DNA from: Clostridia bacterium
Lineage (GTDB): Bacteria; Bacillota; Clostridia; Oscillospirales; CAG-272
Reading direction: 5' to 3'
NCBI GenBank assembly: GCA_029010655.1
Contig: JAQXKW010000073.1
Span: forward strand, 1-7,709
Length of the DNA: 7,709 bases
Part shown: piece by piece, positions 1-5,948 of the stretch
Layout: every line of letters starts with the position of its first letter
Position numbering within the stretch: position 1 is the first letter of the stretch
Notes under the pieces: model-generated
Told to the model about the DNA's origin: nothing
Database searches by the model: none
The model's input: only the letters and a program-made list of their open reading frames with translations
Program-made: the position numbers and the translations under genes

Positions 1-19
1 CGCAACAGCGCAAATGCGG

Positions 20-355
20 GCGGTTTTCCGTAGGGCGGGGGCTTGTCTCCCGCCGTTGTTCTGCTTTTCGCCGTTTATAAATTGGTAATCGTTAGTAAGA
101 CACAACTCATCCACCGGCAGAGCCGGTCCCCCTTCCCTTTATTAAGGGAAGGCTTTAGGCGGCGAAGCCGCCGCAACAGCAGGGGCGGTACGCCCCTGCT
201 GTCATTGCGAGGGTGCGAGCACTCGTGGCAATCTCTACGGGAGATTTGATGGCACCGTCCGTCAGCGTAAATGCAAACGATTTGGTCTGCCTCCCTTGTG
301 TAAAGGGAGGCAAAACGGCGGCAGCAAGCCCCCGCCCTACGGGTATGCCAACCGC
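20..355. repeat. Composite hairpin-rich repeat with terminal inverted repeats (MITE-like)
   Basis: The arms at 28-45 and 325-342 are perfect 18-base reverse complements (ccgtagggcgggggcttg against caagcccccgccctacgg). Similarity continues inward with one gap (47-59 against 312-324, 11 of 13 bases) and outward as gcggtt at 20-25 against aaccgc at 350-355. The interior is a row of hairpins: 113-127, 131-152, 158-172, 176-202 (12-base perfect stem), 231-245 and 289-311. Between them, 204-232 has outer attgc/gcaat arms. I see no coding sequence inside. No target-site duplication can be made out at the ends. Short elements of this look are common between genes in gut Clostridia as far as I recall, but I could not check copy number. 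It could be a non-autonomous transposon relic or a REP-like intergenic element. Confidence 0.7.
176..202. repeat. Perfect 12-bp hairpin inside the composite repeat
   Basis: The stem acagcaggggcg (176-187) pairs with cgcccctgctgt (191-202) around the 3-base loop gta. It is the strongest GC-rich hairpin of the element. It has no following T-run on either strand, so it does not look like an intrinsic terminator. Confidence 0.8.
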
Positions 356-365
356 TAAGTGCCAA

Positions 366-394
366 AACAGGACTGCCGAATCGGCAGTCCTGTT
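366..394 (-). terminator. Intrinsic terminator of the yfcE-lysR operon
   Basis: A 14-base inverted repeat (366-379 with 381-394) begins just past the LysR stop codon. Read on the minus strand, the stem is followed by TTTTGGC. The formal loop is one base, so the top pairs must open in the folded RNA. Position and T-run fit a rho-independent terminator for the leftward operon. Confidence 0.85.
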
Positions 395-397
395 CCG

Positions 398-1318
398 TTA
401 CAAATACTTCTTTCTCGACCGGTAAAGCTCCTCAATAAACTTTTTGTCAAGCTCGGTCAGAGTATAATCCTTTTTGTATACCAAAACATCTTTGTAAATG
501 CGCTTGTTATCCGCACATTCCCTTTGCACAAGTCCGTATCGGTCAAGGGTTTTTTCCGGGGTGGGGGACACCCACATAAACGTATCCTTGTTTTCGGAAA
601 GAATATCAAGCTGGCTTCCTCTTTCAAACACGAAAATGCGCCTTTTCACGTTATCGGGCAGCTCCTCCTTTTTCACCTGTGCCGCAGAAAGGGAGGGAAC
701 GTACGGGTCGGCGTGGGCTATTTCCGTCAGCTCGTCCAAATCACGGAAACGGATTTCCGAAAGCCCTGCCAGCGGGCTGTCCGCCCGCATAACGAGAACA
801 TACCTGAACTCGGACACCTTTTCATAGGCAAAGCCCTTTTCCTCAAACATGGACAAAAAATACTTTTCATAGGGCTCCGCATAACGGACAATGCCCAGCT
901 TATAATCGTCGTAAAGAAGATTTTTTATGGTTCTGGAGGAATTTGTTTCCTTATAGAATATTTCCACAGCCCCCGGGGTTATCTCCCCCGAAAAATGGGC
1001 AAATGCATCGGAAATATAAGCGGCTCTCGGCACGGAAACGGAAAAGCGGCGTTTAATGGGCACATTGTTTTTATACATATTCTCAACGTCCTCCACCTTG
1101 CTGAGAATTGCATTGGCGTGACCGATAAACTCCTCCCCGTCGGGGGTTAAAAACATGCCTCTTGCCGTTCTTTCAAAAATCTTAATTCCCAAATCCTGCT
1201 CCAGTTCCTTTATGGAGCGGGAAAGGTTGGGCTGTGCGATAAGCAGGGTTTCCGCCGCCTTGTTAATGGAGCCGGTTTTTGCCACCTCTACCGCGTATTT
1301 CAAGTGGAGAAGATTCAT
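398..1318 (-). CDS. LysR-family transcriptional regulator
   Basis: This is a 306-residue cytoplasmic DNA-binding protein of normal length for the LysR family. The N-terminal winged helix-turn-helix fills about residues 1-60. It includes the stretch SINKAAETLLIAQPNLSRSI (residues 17-36) and the following ELEQDLGIKIFERT, which match the family signature closely. After a linker helix (about 62-88) comes the effector-binding domain, from about residue 91 to the end. The ATG at 1318 is supported by GGAGG on the minus strand (1326-1330) with a 7-base gap. It overlaps the stop of the upstream phosphodiesterase gene by four bases (ATGA), so the two are probably cotranscribed and translationally coupled. 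LysR genes usually sit divergent from their target; here there is no divergent partner, and the effector and regulon cannot be inferred. A terminator follows at once. Confidence 0.96.
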   Translation of the reverse strand: MNLLHLKYAVEVAKTGSINKAAETLLIAQPNLSRSIKELEQDLGIKIFERTARGMFLTPDGEEFIGHANAILSKVEDVENMYKNNVPIKRRFSVSVPRAAYISDAFAHFSGEITPGAVEIFYKETNSSRTIKNLLYDDYKLGIVRYAEPYEKYFLSMFEEKGFAYEKVSEFRYVLVMRADSPLAGLSEIRFRDLDELTEIAHADPYVPSLSAAQVKKEELPDNVKRRIFVFERGSQLDILSENKDTFMWVSPTPEKTLDRYGLVQRECADNKRIYKDVLVYKKDYTLTELDKKFIEELYRSRKKYL

Positions 1319-1872
1319 TTGTTCCCCTCCGCAGAAAGCTCGTGATATACTTCCCCGTCAAGGGTCTTCCAAAGAAATGTGCCGTCTTCTGCCGTCATAT
1401 ATCCGTGGGGGGAGTTTTCCTTGGGGATCGAAACGGAGCCGGGGTTAAGGTACAGATTGCCGTTTCCGAATTCCTGCCATGCGGGAACATGAGTGTGCCC
1501 GTGAAGCAGAATATCGCCTCCGCTTAAAGGCGGGAGCTTTTCAAGGTTGAAGTTGTGCCCGTGGGTTATATATACAAGGCGACCGCCGAAAAGAAGCAGC
1601 GCATAGTCCGCCAGAATGGGAAAATTAAGCACCATCTGATCCACCTCGCTGTCGCAGTTTCCTCTGACGCACATGATTTTGTCCTTCATTCCGTTGAGAA
1701 TACCGATAACCGCCTTGGGCGCATAGCCCTCCGGCAAATCATTTCTGGGACCGTGATATAAAATATCGCCCAAAAGGATAAGCCTGTCTGCCTTCTCCCT
1801 TTCAAATGCCTCCGCCGTTTTGCGGCAGTAATATTCCGACCCGTGAATGTCTGACGCTATCATGTATTTCAT
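1315..1872 (-). CDS. yfcE: YfcE/MJ0936-family metallophosphodiesterase
   Basis: The product is a 185-residue cytoplasmic phosphoesterase with the full binuclear-metal motif set: D8 and H10 in SDIHG, GD (D36), GNCDSE (N72), H104 in THGH and GHTHVP (H126, H128). YfcE and MJ0936 relatives are Mn-dependent phosphodiesterases whose natural substrate is unsettled, so the cellular role is open. The frame stays open to an ATG at 1899 (nine extra residues). I chose the ATG at 1872 because the predicted transcript starts near 1907, which would leave about 8 untranslated bases and no ribosome site before 1899. The product from 1872 also begins like the family (MKYMIASDIHG). AGGAG and AAAGGA lie between the two starts, although the gap to 1872 is long (12-18 bases). 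A GTG at 1878 is a possible compromise start with AAAGGA 6 bases away. It is the first gene of the operon and overlaps lysR by ATGA. Confidence 0.93.
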   Translation of the reverse strand: MKYMIASDIHGSEYYCRKTAEAFEREKADRLILLGDILYHGPRNDLPEGYAPKAVIGILNGMKDKIMCVRGNCDSEVDQMVLNFPILADYALLLFGGRLVYITHGHNFNLEKLPPLSGGDILLHGHTHVPAWQEFGNGNLYLNPGSVSIPKENSPHGYMTAEDGTFLWKTLDGEVYHELSAEGNK

Positions 1873-1913
1873 ACGCACGCCCGTTCCTTTCTCCTGCATA
1901 TACCGTTACATTG

Positions 1914-1942
1914 ATTATACCAAAAACCGGAGCGCTTTTCAA
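1914..1942 (-). promoter_or_regulatory. Sigma-A-type promoter of the yfcE-lysR operon
   Basis: On the minus strand TTGAAA (1942-1937) is followed by a 17-base spacer and a perfect TATAAT (1919-1914). Transcription should start near 1907. That makes the ATG at 1899 an unlikely translation start and favours 1872-1878. Confidence 0.85.
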
Positions 1943-2003
1943 GCAAAGTCCCAACTTTTTTCAAGGAAGCCGGGATTTTTCAGGCTCTCCCCGCCGATAA
2001 AAC

Positions 2004-2027
2004 AAAAAACGCCCTGCGGCGTTTTTT
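2004..2027. terminator. Bidirectional hairpin with flanking A/T runs, likely terminator
   Basis: The arms aaaaaacgcc (2004-2013) and ggcgtttttt (2018-2027) are perfect complements around the loop ctgc. The U-run appears on both strands. It lies upstream of the yfcE promoter and would stop leftward readthrough from the array or the tRNA-Val gene. The GC core is only 4 pairs, so it is modest in strength. Confidence 0.6.
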
Positions 2028-2076
2028 GCTTGGCAAAGAGCAACCAAACTTTGATAAACAAAGTCATCGCAAAAAT

Positions 2077-2240
2077 CAACGGCTTGCGGTTGCATATCAT
2101 CAATGCGAAGCATTGTATATCATCAACACAAAGTGTTGTATCTCATCAAGCCGCAGGAGCATGCACCTTCGGTGATGATATACGACTACGGCGATGATAT
2201 ACACACTAAAGTGTGATGATATACCAAGCCTGCGGCTTGG
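2077..2240. repeat. Dyad-symmetric array of small hairpins joined by a constant linker
   Basis: Three copies of gtatatcatc or close variants (2092-2101 with a c, 2115-2124 exact, 2138-2147 with a c) are followed by three exact copies of the reverse complement gatgatatac (2174-2183, 2193-2202, 2215-2224). Between the linkers sit hairpins of differing sequence: 2077-2092 (weak), 2101-2115 (caatgc/gcattg), 2124-2138 (caacac/gtgttg), 2202-2215 (cacac/gtgtg) and 2224-2240 (ccaagcc/ggcttgg). The unit at 2183-2193 no longer pairs well. The centre, 2151-2172, is itself an imperfect palindrome around gcatgc. The linker is conserved and the stems vary. No coding sequence is credible here. It may be an inserted repeat or a structured RNA; which strand, if any, is transcribed is unknown. 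Confidence 0.8.
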
Positions 2241-2244
2241 ATAA

Positions 2245-2285
2245 AAAAAGAAGCAACTTTTGGCAGGCAAAAGTTGCTTCTTTTT
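2245..2285 (-). terminator. Intrinsic terminator of tRNA-Val
   Basis: A perfect 17-base stem (2245-2261 with 2269-2285) has the 7-base loop 2262-2268. On the minus strand it follows the tRNA directly and ends in a run of seven T. Its first base is the terminal A of the CCA end at 2285, so mature tRNA and terminator stem share a base. Confidence 0.9.
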
Positions 2286-2361
2286 GGTGGAGATGTTGGG
2301 GCTCGAACCCAAGACCTCTCGGATGTGAACCGAACGCTCTGACCAACTGAGCTACACCTCC
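2285..2361 (-). tRNA. tRNA-Val (anticodon CAC)
   Basis: This 77-base cloverleaf includes an encoded CCA. The acceptor stem is GGAGGTG/CATCTCC (one G-T pair), the D stem GCTC/GAGC, and the anticodon stem TTCGG/CCGAG around loop TTCACAT. The T stem is TTGGG/CCCAA with loop TTCGAGC. The anticodon, at 2325-2327, reads CAC and decodes GUG valine. It is transcribed leftward from its own promoter and ends directly in a terminator. Frames translated through it are artefacts. Confidence 0.96.
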
Positions 2362-2370
2362 GTGTAGGCT

Positions 2371-2399
2371 ATTGTAGCACTTTACGGGGCGGAATGCAA
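2371..2399 (-). promoter_or_regulatory. Promoter of tRNA-Val
   Basis: On the minus strand TTGCAT (2399-2394), a 17-base spacer and TACAAT (2376-2371) lie just ahead of the tRNA. The expected start, near 2364, leaves only a few bases of 5' leader for RNase P. Confidence 0.8.
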
Positions 2400-2437
2400 T
2401 AGCGAAAATCAAAAAATAAAAAAATTAATTTCTGCCA

Positions 2438-2466
2438 TTGACAAAAGAGCAAAACTGTGGTAACAT
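2438..2466 (+). promoter_or_regulatory. Promoter of the CAT-anticodon tRNA
   Basis: A perfect TTGACA (2438-2443) is followed by a 17-base spacer and TAACAT (2461-2466, four of six consensus bases). It lies back to back with the tRNA-Val promoter and predicts a start near 2473, about 13 bases before the tRNA. Confidence 0.78.
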
Positions 2467-2485
2467 AGTAAACACGCTGAAAAGC

Positions 2486-2562
2486 GGGCCTTTAGCTCAG
2501 TTGGTTAGAGCTACCGGCTCATAACCGGTCGGTCCTGGGTTCGAGTCCCCGAAGGCCCACCA
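2486..2562 (+). tRNA. tRNA-Met (elongator) or tRNA-Ile2, anticodon CAT
   Basis: This is a 77-base cloverleaf with encoded CCA. The acceptor stem GGGCCTT/AAGGCCC is fully paired, the D stem is GCTC/GAGC, and the anticodon stem is ACCGG/CCGGT around loop CTCATAA. The anticodon is at 2520-2522. It is not an initiator: the 1-72 pair is G-C and the three consecutive G-C pairs of initiator anticodon stems are absent. CAT can be elongator Met, or Ile2 when C34 becomes lysidine; the body resembles Firmicute Ile2 tRNAs as I recall them, but sequence alone leaves this open. The T stem CTGGG/CCCCG has one T-C mismatch (2536 against 2550). A terminator follows directly. Confidence 0.95.
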
Positions 2563-2605
2563 AAATCAAAAATCCGCCGATGACAATCGGCGGATTTTTG
2601 ATTTT
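2562..2605 (+). terminator. Intrinsic terminator of the CAT-anticodon tRNA
   Basis: A perfect 20-base stem (2562-2581 with 2586-2605) closes on the loop gaca. The GC core ccgccga/tcggcgg is followed by TTTTTGATTTT. As with tRNA-Val, the stem's first base is the terminal A of the tRNA. Confidence 0.92.
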
Positions 2606-2680
2606 CTACCGTTCATTTTTTCATTATTCATAAAAACGGGAACTCTGAATGCATTTTCGTGCCGTGCGGTGCTTTTTATA

Positions 2681-2709
2681 TTGCAAAATGAATTTTTATT
2701 ATGTATAAT
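2681..2709 (+). promoter_or_regulatory. Promoter of the glycyl radical enzyme operon
   Basis: TTGCAA (2681-2686), a 17-base spacer and a perfect TATAAT (2704-2709) predict transcription from about 2716. That is right at the ribosome site, so the leader would be very short, about 16 bases. Confidence 0.8.
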
Positions 2710-2715
2710 CAAATA

Positions 2716-2723
2716 AAAGGGGG
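2716..2723 (+). promoter_or_regulatory. Ribosome binding site that decides the activase start
   Basis: AAAGGGGG is one base from AAAGGAGG. It is 8 bases before the GTG at 2732 but only 2 before the in-frame GTG at 2726, so 2732 is favoured. Confidence 0.65.
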
Positions 2724-2731
2724 GTGTGAGT

Positions 2732-3628
2732 GTGGTTTCGGGCACGGTATTTGATATACAGCGTTTTTCCCTTCACGACGGACCGGGAGTCAGGACTACC
2801 GTTTTCTTGAAGGGCTGTCCTCTGCGGTGCCGTTGGTGCCACAACCCGGAGGGGCTTTCCCCCTATCCGCAGATAAGCTATGACCCGTCCCGTTGTATCG
2901 GGTGCATGGAATGTGCCGGTGTTTGCTCCTGCCACCGCTCCCAAGGCTCTTTTCACGTTTTTGACCGCACCCTGTGCCGCTCCTGCGGCAGGTGCGCCAC
3001 TGTCTGTCCCTCTCATGCTTTGGAGCCGGCAGGGCGGGAAATGACTGTGGACGAAGTTATGAAAACCGTTCTTGCGGACAAGAGATACTACAAAGCAGAC
3101 GGCGGCATGACCGTTTCCGGCGGGGAGCCTTTGTTTCAGCCGGAATTTACCGAAGCTCTGCTTTCCGCGGCAAGGGCACAGGGCATTAATACCGCCGTGG
3201 AAACCTGCGGTTATGCGGACGGGGAGACTTTTATAAAAATCGCATCTCTTGCCCATATTCTGCTTTTTGATTTCAAGCTGGACGGCGAAGCAGAGCACAT
3301 AAAATACACCGGAGTGTCAAACCGAATAATAAAAGAAAACCTTTGCACGGCGGCGGACATGGATATTCCCATTATTCTCAGGTGCCCCCTTGTTCCCGGG
3401 GTAAACGACACGGAAAAGCATATTGAAAGCATTGCCGAAACGGCAAACTCCCTGAAATCCGTTCGGGAAATTCACATAGAGCCGTATCATACTCTGGGGC
3501 TGTCGAAGGCGGAGCTTTTTGGCATGAAAAGCTCTTTTGCCGCCTCCCCCGTGACGGTTCCGGATGCCGAAAAAATCTGCGAAAAACTGCGAAAGCTGAC
3601 CCATAAAAAAGTGAAGGTATCGAAATGA
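2732..3628 (+). CDS. Glycyl radical enzyme activating protein (radical SAM)
   Basis: This 298-residue enzyme should cleave S-adenosylmethionine reductively and abstract a hydrogen from the partner's glycine to make the glycyl radical. The radical-SAM cluster motif CxxxCxxC is at C29, C33 and C36 (GCPLRCRWCHNPEG), preceded by the family sequence DIQRFSLHDGPGVRTTVFLK. An inserted ferredoxin-like domain carries two more 4Fe-4S motifs, C55-C58-C61-C65 and C82-C85-C88-C92. SGGEP (129-133) is the SAM-binding motif. This two-extra-cluster layout is typical of activases for glycyl radical enzymes beyond PFL. The start is a GTG; GTG 2726 would add two residues. Its stop overlaps the enzyme's ATG by four bases. 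Here the activase comes first, so coupled translation would make it before its substrate protein. Specificity is inferred from adjacency only. Confidence 0.95.
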   Translation: MVSGTVFDIQRFSLHDGPGVRTTVFLKGCPLRCRWCHNPEGLSPYPQISYDPSRCIGCMECAGVCSCHRSQGSFHVFDRTLCRSCGRCATVCPSHALEPAGREMTVDEVMKTVLADKRYYKADGGMTVSGGEPLFQPEFTEALLSAARAQGINTAVETCGYADGETFIKIASLAHILLFDFKLDGEAEHIKYTGVSNRIIKENLCTAADMDIPIILRCPLVPGVNDTEKHIESIAETANSLKSVREIHIEPYHTLGLSKAELFGMKSSFAASPVTVPDAEKICEKLRKLTHKKVKVSK

Positions 3629-5892
3629 AGGATTTAAGAAGCACAGAGGAAAAATACATACTTTCCGAAAGGGCACAGGCGATTTTTTCGGAAACCCTGA
3701 AGCGTTCCGAAAAGGTTACCAACCGTGAGCGTGAGGACACGTGGGCAAACACGGAAATTGACGGAAAAGAGCCTTTTCTCGACGTTTTTCGGGAATATGC
3801 AGACGAGCCTTACGACATAAAGCTGGCGCACTCTATCGTCCGTTCATGGAAGGAGACGGAGGTTAGGATTTTCCCCGACGACATAATCGTGGGAGTCGCC
3901 CGCCCCAGAAGGTTTGTTTACGAGCATTTCAGCTGGGGTATTTCAAATCAGATCTGGAACAACGACTTAAAGCACCACCCCAAATATGAGGGCAGAATGC
4001 CCGAAATCATCAAGAACATGGATGATTTGTATGCTTCGCAAATGCAGCAAAAGGACATGGACACGGACCTTATCCCCGAAATGAAAAGGATTTTCGGCGA
4101 CAAGGACACGTCAGGTCTTATGTGGGTGGGCGGCTACCAGGGGCACACCGTACCCTCATATCCCATGCTTTTGGAGCTTGGAATTGACGGCGCAAAGGAA
4201 AAGGTGCGCCGATATATGAATAAAGAAACCGACAAAGAAAAGCTGACCCTTTACCGTGCCATGCTCATTTTGCTTGACGGCTTTTCCCTCTATGCCGAGC
4301 AGTATGCCGAGGCGGCAGACGACGAAACGGTTGCCGAAAACTGCCGAAAGGCGGCGCACTCCGCACCCGAAACGCTTGGAGAAGCCTGTCAGCTCGTATG
4401 GTTTTTCTGCCTTTGGGACTGGTGCGACTGCTTAGGCAGGCTTGACCGGTATCTCTACCCCTACTATGAAAAATGCGTACGTCTTGAGGGCAGGGAGACT
4501 GCGGAAAATTATATTGCGTCTCTGTGGATAAAGTGCTTTGAGAACGGAATACACAATATTACCCTCGGCGGCGTTACCCCCGACGGGGAGGACTCCACAA
4601 ACGAGCTTACATATCTTTTGTTACAGCTTTGCCGAACACTTCATCAGACTCATCCCCGTGTTTCGGTGCGCATAAACGAAGAATCCCCAAAGGAGCTTCT
4701 CGCACTTACGGTACAGATGTGGTCCGAGGGGCTGTCCGACCCGACGGTTGCAAGCGACGCAAACGTCATCCCCGCCCTGTGCGAATACGGCGTTTCTCTC
4801 GCCGACGCAAGAGACTATACGATTCTGGGCTGTCAGGAAATTGAAATCCCCGGAAAGTCCAATTTCGGGTGCGAGGACGGCATGATGAATCTTGCCAAGA
4901 TTTTTGAATACTCCCTTAACGACGGAAAAAATCAAAAGGGAGAGCAAATCGGACCCGAGACGGGATATTTTGAAGATTTTGAAAGTATTGATGATCTATG
5001 GGAGGCGTTCAAAAAACAGACAGAATATTTTGTCCCCCTATGGGCATATCTTACCAACTTCGGCGTTGACATAAGAAACGCCAACCGTGCGAAGCTGTGG
5101 AAATCGATTTTTACGGAGTCCTGCGTGGAACGGGGGCTTAACCTTGACGCAGGCGGCTCCGTTTACAACTACGGAGTAATTGAAACTGCGGGCTCCGCCG
5201 CCGTTGCCGACAGCTTTGCCGCTTTGGAAAAGGCTGTATTTACCGACAAAAAAATACCGAAGGAAAAAATACGCCCTGCCCTTGCCGCAGATTTTGAGGG
5301 GTATGAAAAGGAACGGCAGATTCTTTTGTCCGCTCCCAAATTCGGAAATGACGAGGAGCTTCCCGACCGTTGGTGCGTGAGAGTGCTGAACTTTTTCTGG
5401 TCCGAGATGGGAAAACACAAATCCCGTCGGGGCGACGTTTTCACGGGGGCGTGCTCGCTTCTTGAAAGCGGTATTGAAATGGGGCGGCAGACGGGCGCGC
5501 TTCCCGACGGGCGGCACGCCGGCGAGCCTCTGTCGAACACTATCGGTCCCCGTGAGGGAAACGACAAAAACGGTGTTACCGCCATGCTCAATTCCGTGGC
5601 AAAGCTCCCCTTGAAAAAGGGTGTGGGCGGCACAACCCTGAATGTGCTTTTGCCTGTGGGAACTCTCGGCACAAAGGAGGAAAGAGAGAGCGTTTCCCTT
5701 ATTATGCGTGAATTTCTGCAAAGCGGCGGACAGCTTGCGCAGATTACCACCGCCGACATAGAACAGCTTCGTGACGCCCAGCTTCACCCGGAATGTCACC
5801 GTGACCTTATTGTACGTATCGGCGGCTTCAGCATAGAATTTGTTCAGCTTCGCCGTGAAACACAGGACGAGGTTATCAGCAGGTACAGTTAA
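3625..5892 (+). CDS. Glycyl radical enzyme of the dehydratase/lyase branch, substrate unknown
   Basis: This 755-residue cytoplasmic enzyme belongs to the pyruvate formate-lyase superfamily. The thiyl site is GCQE, with C403 (codon at 4831) and the general-base Glu E405 two residues on. PFL has two adjacent cysteines instead, so this is not PFL. The glycyl radical loop is RIGGFS with G734 as radical site, a variant of the usual RVxGYS, inside a well-conserved C-terminal domain (about 690-755). GHTVPSY (173-179) resembles the GHTxxDY segment of glycerol-dehydratase-like members, with S in place of D. HPRVSVRINEESP (343-355) and SDPTVASDANVIPAL (371-385) are also family blocks. Residues 255-284 are unusually rich in Cys and Trp. 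The ATG overlaps the activase stop, with GAAGG 7 bases upstream; translation ends with tandem TAATAA. No microcompartment genes or targeting extension are seen. The substrate (diol, amino alcohol, hydroxyproline-like or other) cannot be assigned. Confidence 0.94.
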   Translation: MKDLRSTEEKYILSERAQAIFSETLKRSEKVTNREREDTWANTEIDGKEPFLDVFREYADEPYDIKLAHSIVRSWKETEVRIFPDDIIVGVARPRRFVYEHFSWGISNQIWNNDLKHHPKYEGRMPEIIKNMDDLYASQMQQKDMDTDLIPEMKRIFGDKDTSGLMWVGGYQGHTVPSYPMLLELGIDGAKEKVRRYMNKETDKEKLTLYRAMLILLDGFSLYAEQYAEAADDETVAENCRKAAHSAPETLGEACQLVWFFCLWDWCDCLGRLDRYLYPYYEKCVRLEGRETAENYIASLWIKCFENGIHNITLGGVTPDGEDSTNELTYLLLQLCRTLHQTHPRVSVRINEESPKELLALTVQMWSEGLSDPTVASDANVIPALCEYGVSLADARDYTILGCQEIEIPGKSNFGCEDGMMNLAKIFEYSLNDGKNQKGEQIGPETGYFEDFESIDDLWEAFKKQTEYFVPLWAYLTNFGVDIRNANRAKLWKSIFTESCVERGLNLDAGGSVYNYGVIETAGSAAVADSFAALEKAVFTDKKIPKEKIRPALAADFEGYEKERQILLSAPKFGNDEELPDRWCVRVLNFFWSEMGKHKSRRGDVFTGACSLLESGIEMGRQTGALPDGRHAGEPLSNTIGPREGNDKNGVTAMLNSVAKLPLKKGVGGTTLNVLLPVGTLGTKEERESVSLIMREFLQSGGQLAQITTADIEQLRDAQLHPECHRDLIVRIGGFSIEFVQLRRETQDEVISRYS

Positions 5893-5899
5893 TAAGGCA

Positions 5900-5942
5900 A
5901 AAAAAGAACCTTTTGCAAAAGCCTTGCAAAAGGTTCTTTTTT
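5900..5942. terminator. Bidirectional terminator between converging operons
   Basis: A perfect 19-base stem (5900-5918 with 5924-5942) closes on the loop aagcc. U-runs form on both strands. It lies 7 bases after the glycyl radical enzyme stop and 6 bases beyond the NagA-like stop, so it should end both operons. Confidence 0.92.
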
Positions 5943-5948
5943 GTCCTG

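Noticed and set aside
1..355. Small proteins encoded in the left intergenic region
   Set aside because: The open frames run through hairpin repeats, have Arg/Pro-rich repeat-derived composition and lack ribosome sites.
359..1150. 263-codon plus-strand frame opposite lysR
   Set aside because: It is the antisense shadow of a confidently identified LysR gene and starts within that gene's terminator.
2077..2240. CRISPR-like repeat array
   Set aside because: The units are about 22 bases, the repeated part is a 10-base linker, spacers are small palindromes, and the orientation flips in the middle; no cas genes are near.
2206..2412. Open minus-strand frame with a plausible-looking protein
   Set aside because: It translates straight through the tRNA-Val gene and its terminator; it is a tRNA artefact.
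2606..2680. Riboswitch or leader RNA before the activase
   Set aside because: The predicted promoter lies downstream of this stretch (2681-2709), leaving a leader of about 16 bases, too short for a riboswitch.
2648..2694. Possible operator: aatgcatttt (2648-2657) and aaaatgaatt (2685-2694) are inverted with 9 of 10 matches across the -35 of the glycyl radical operon
   Set aside because: The arms are AT-rich, widely spaced and imperfect in an AT-rich leader; chance is a sufficient explanation.
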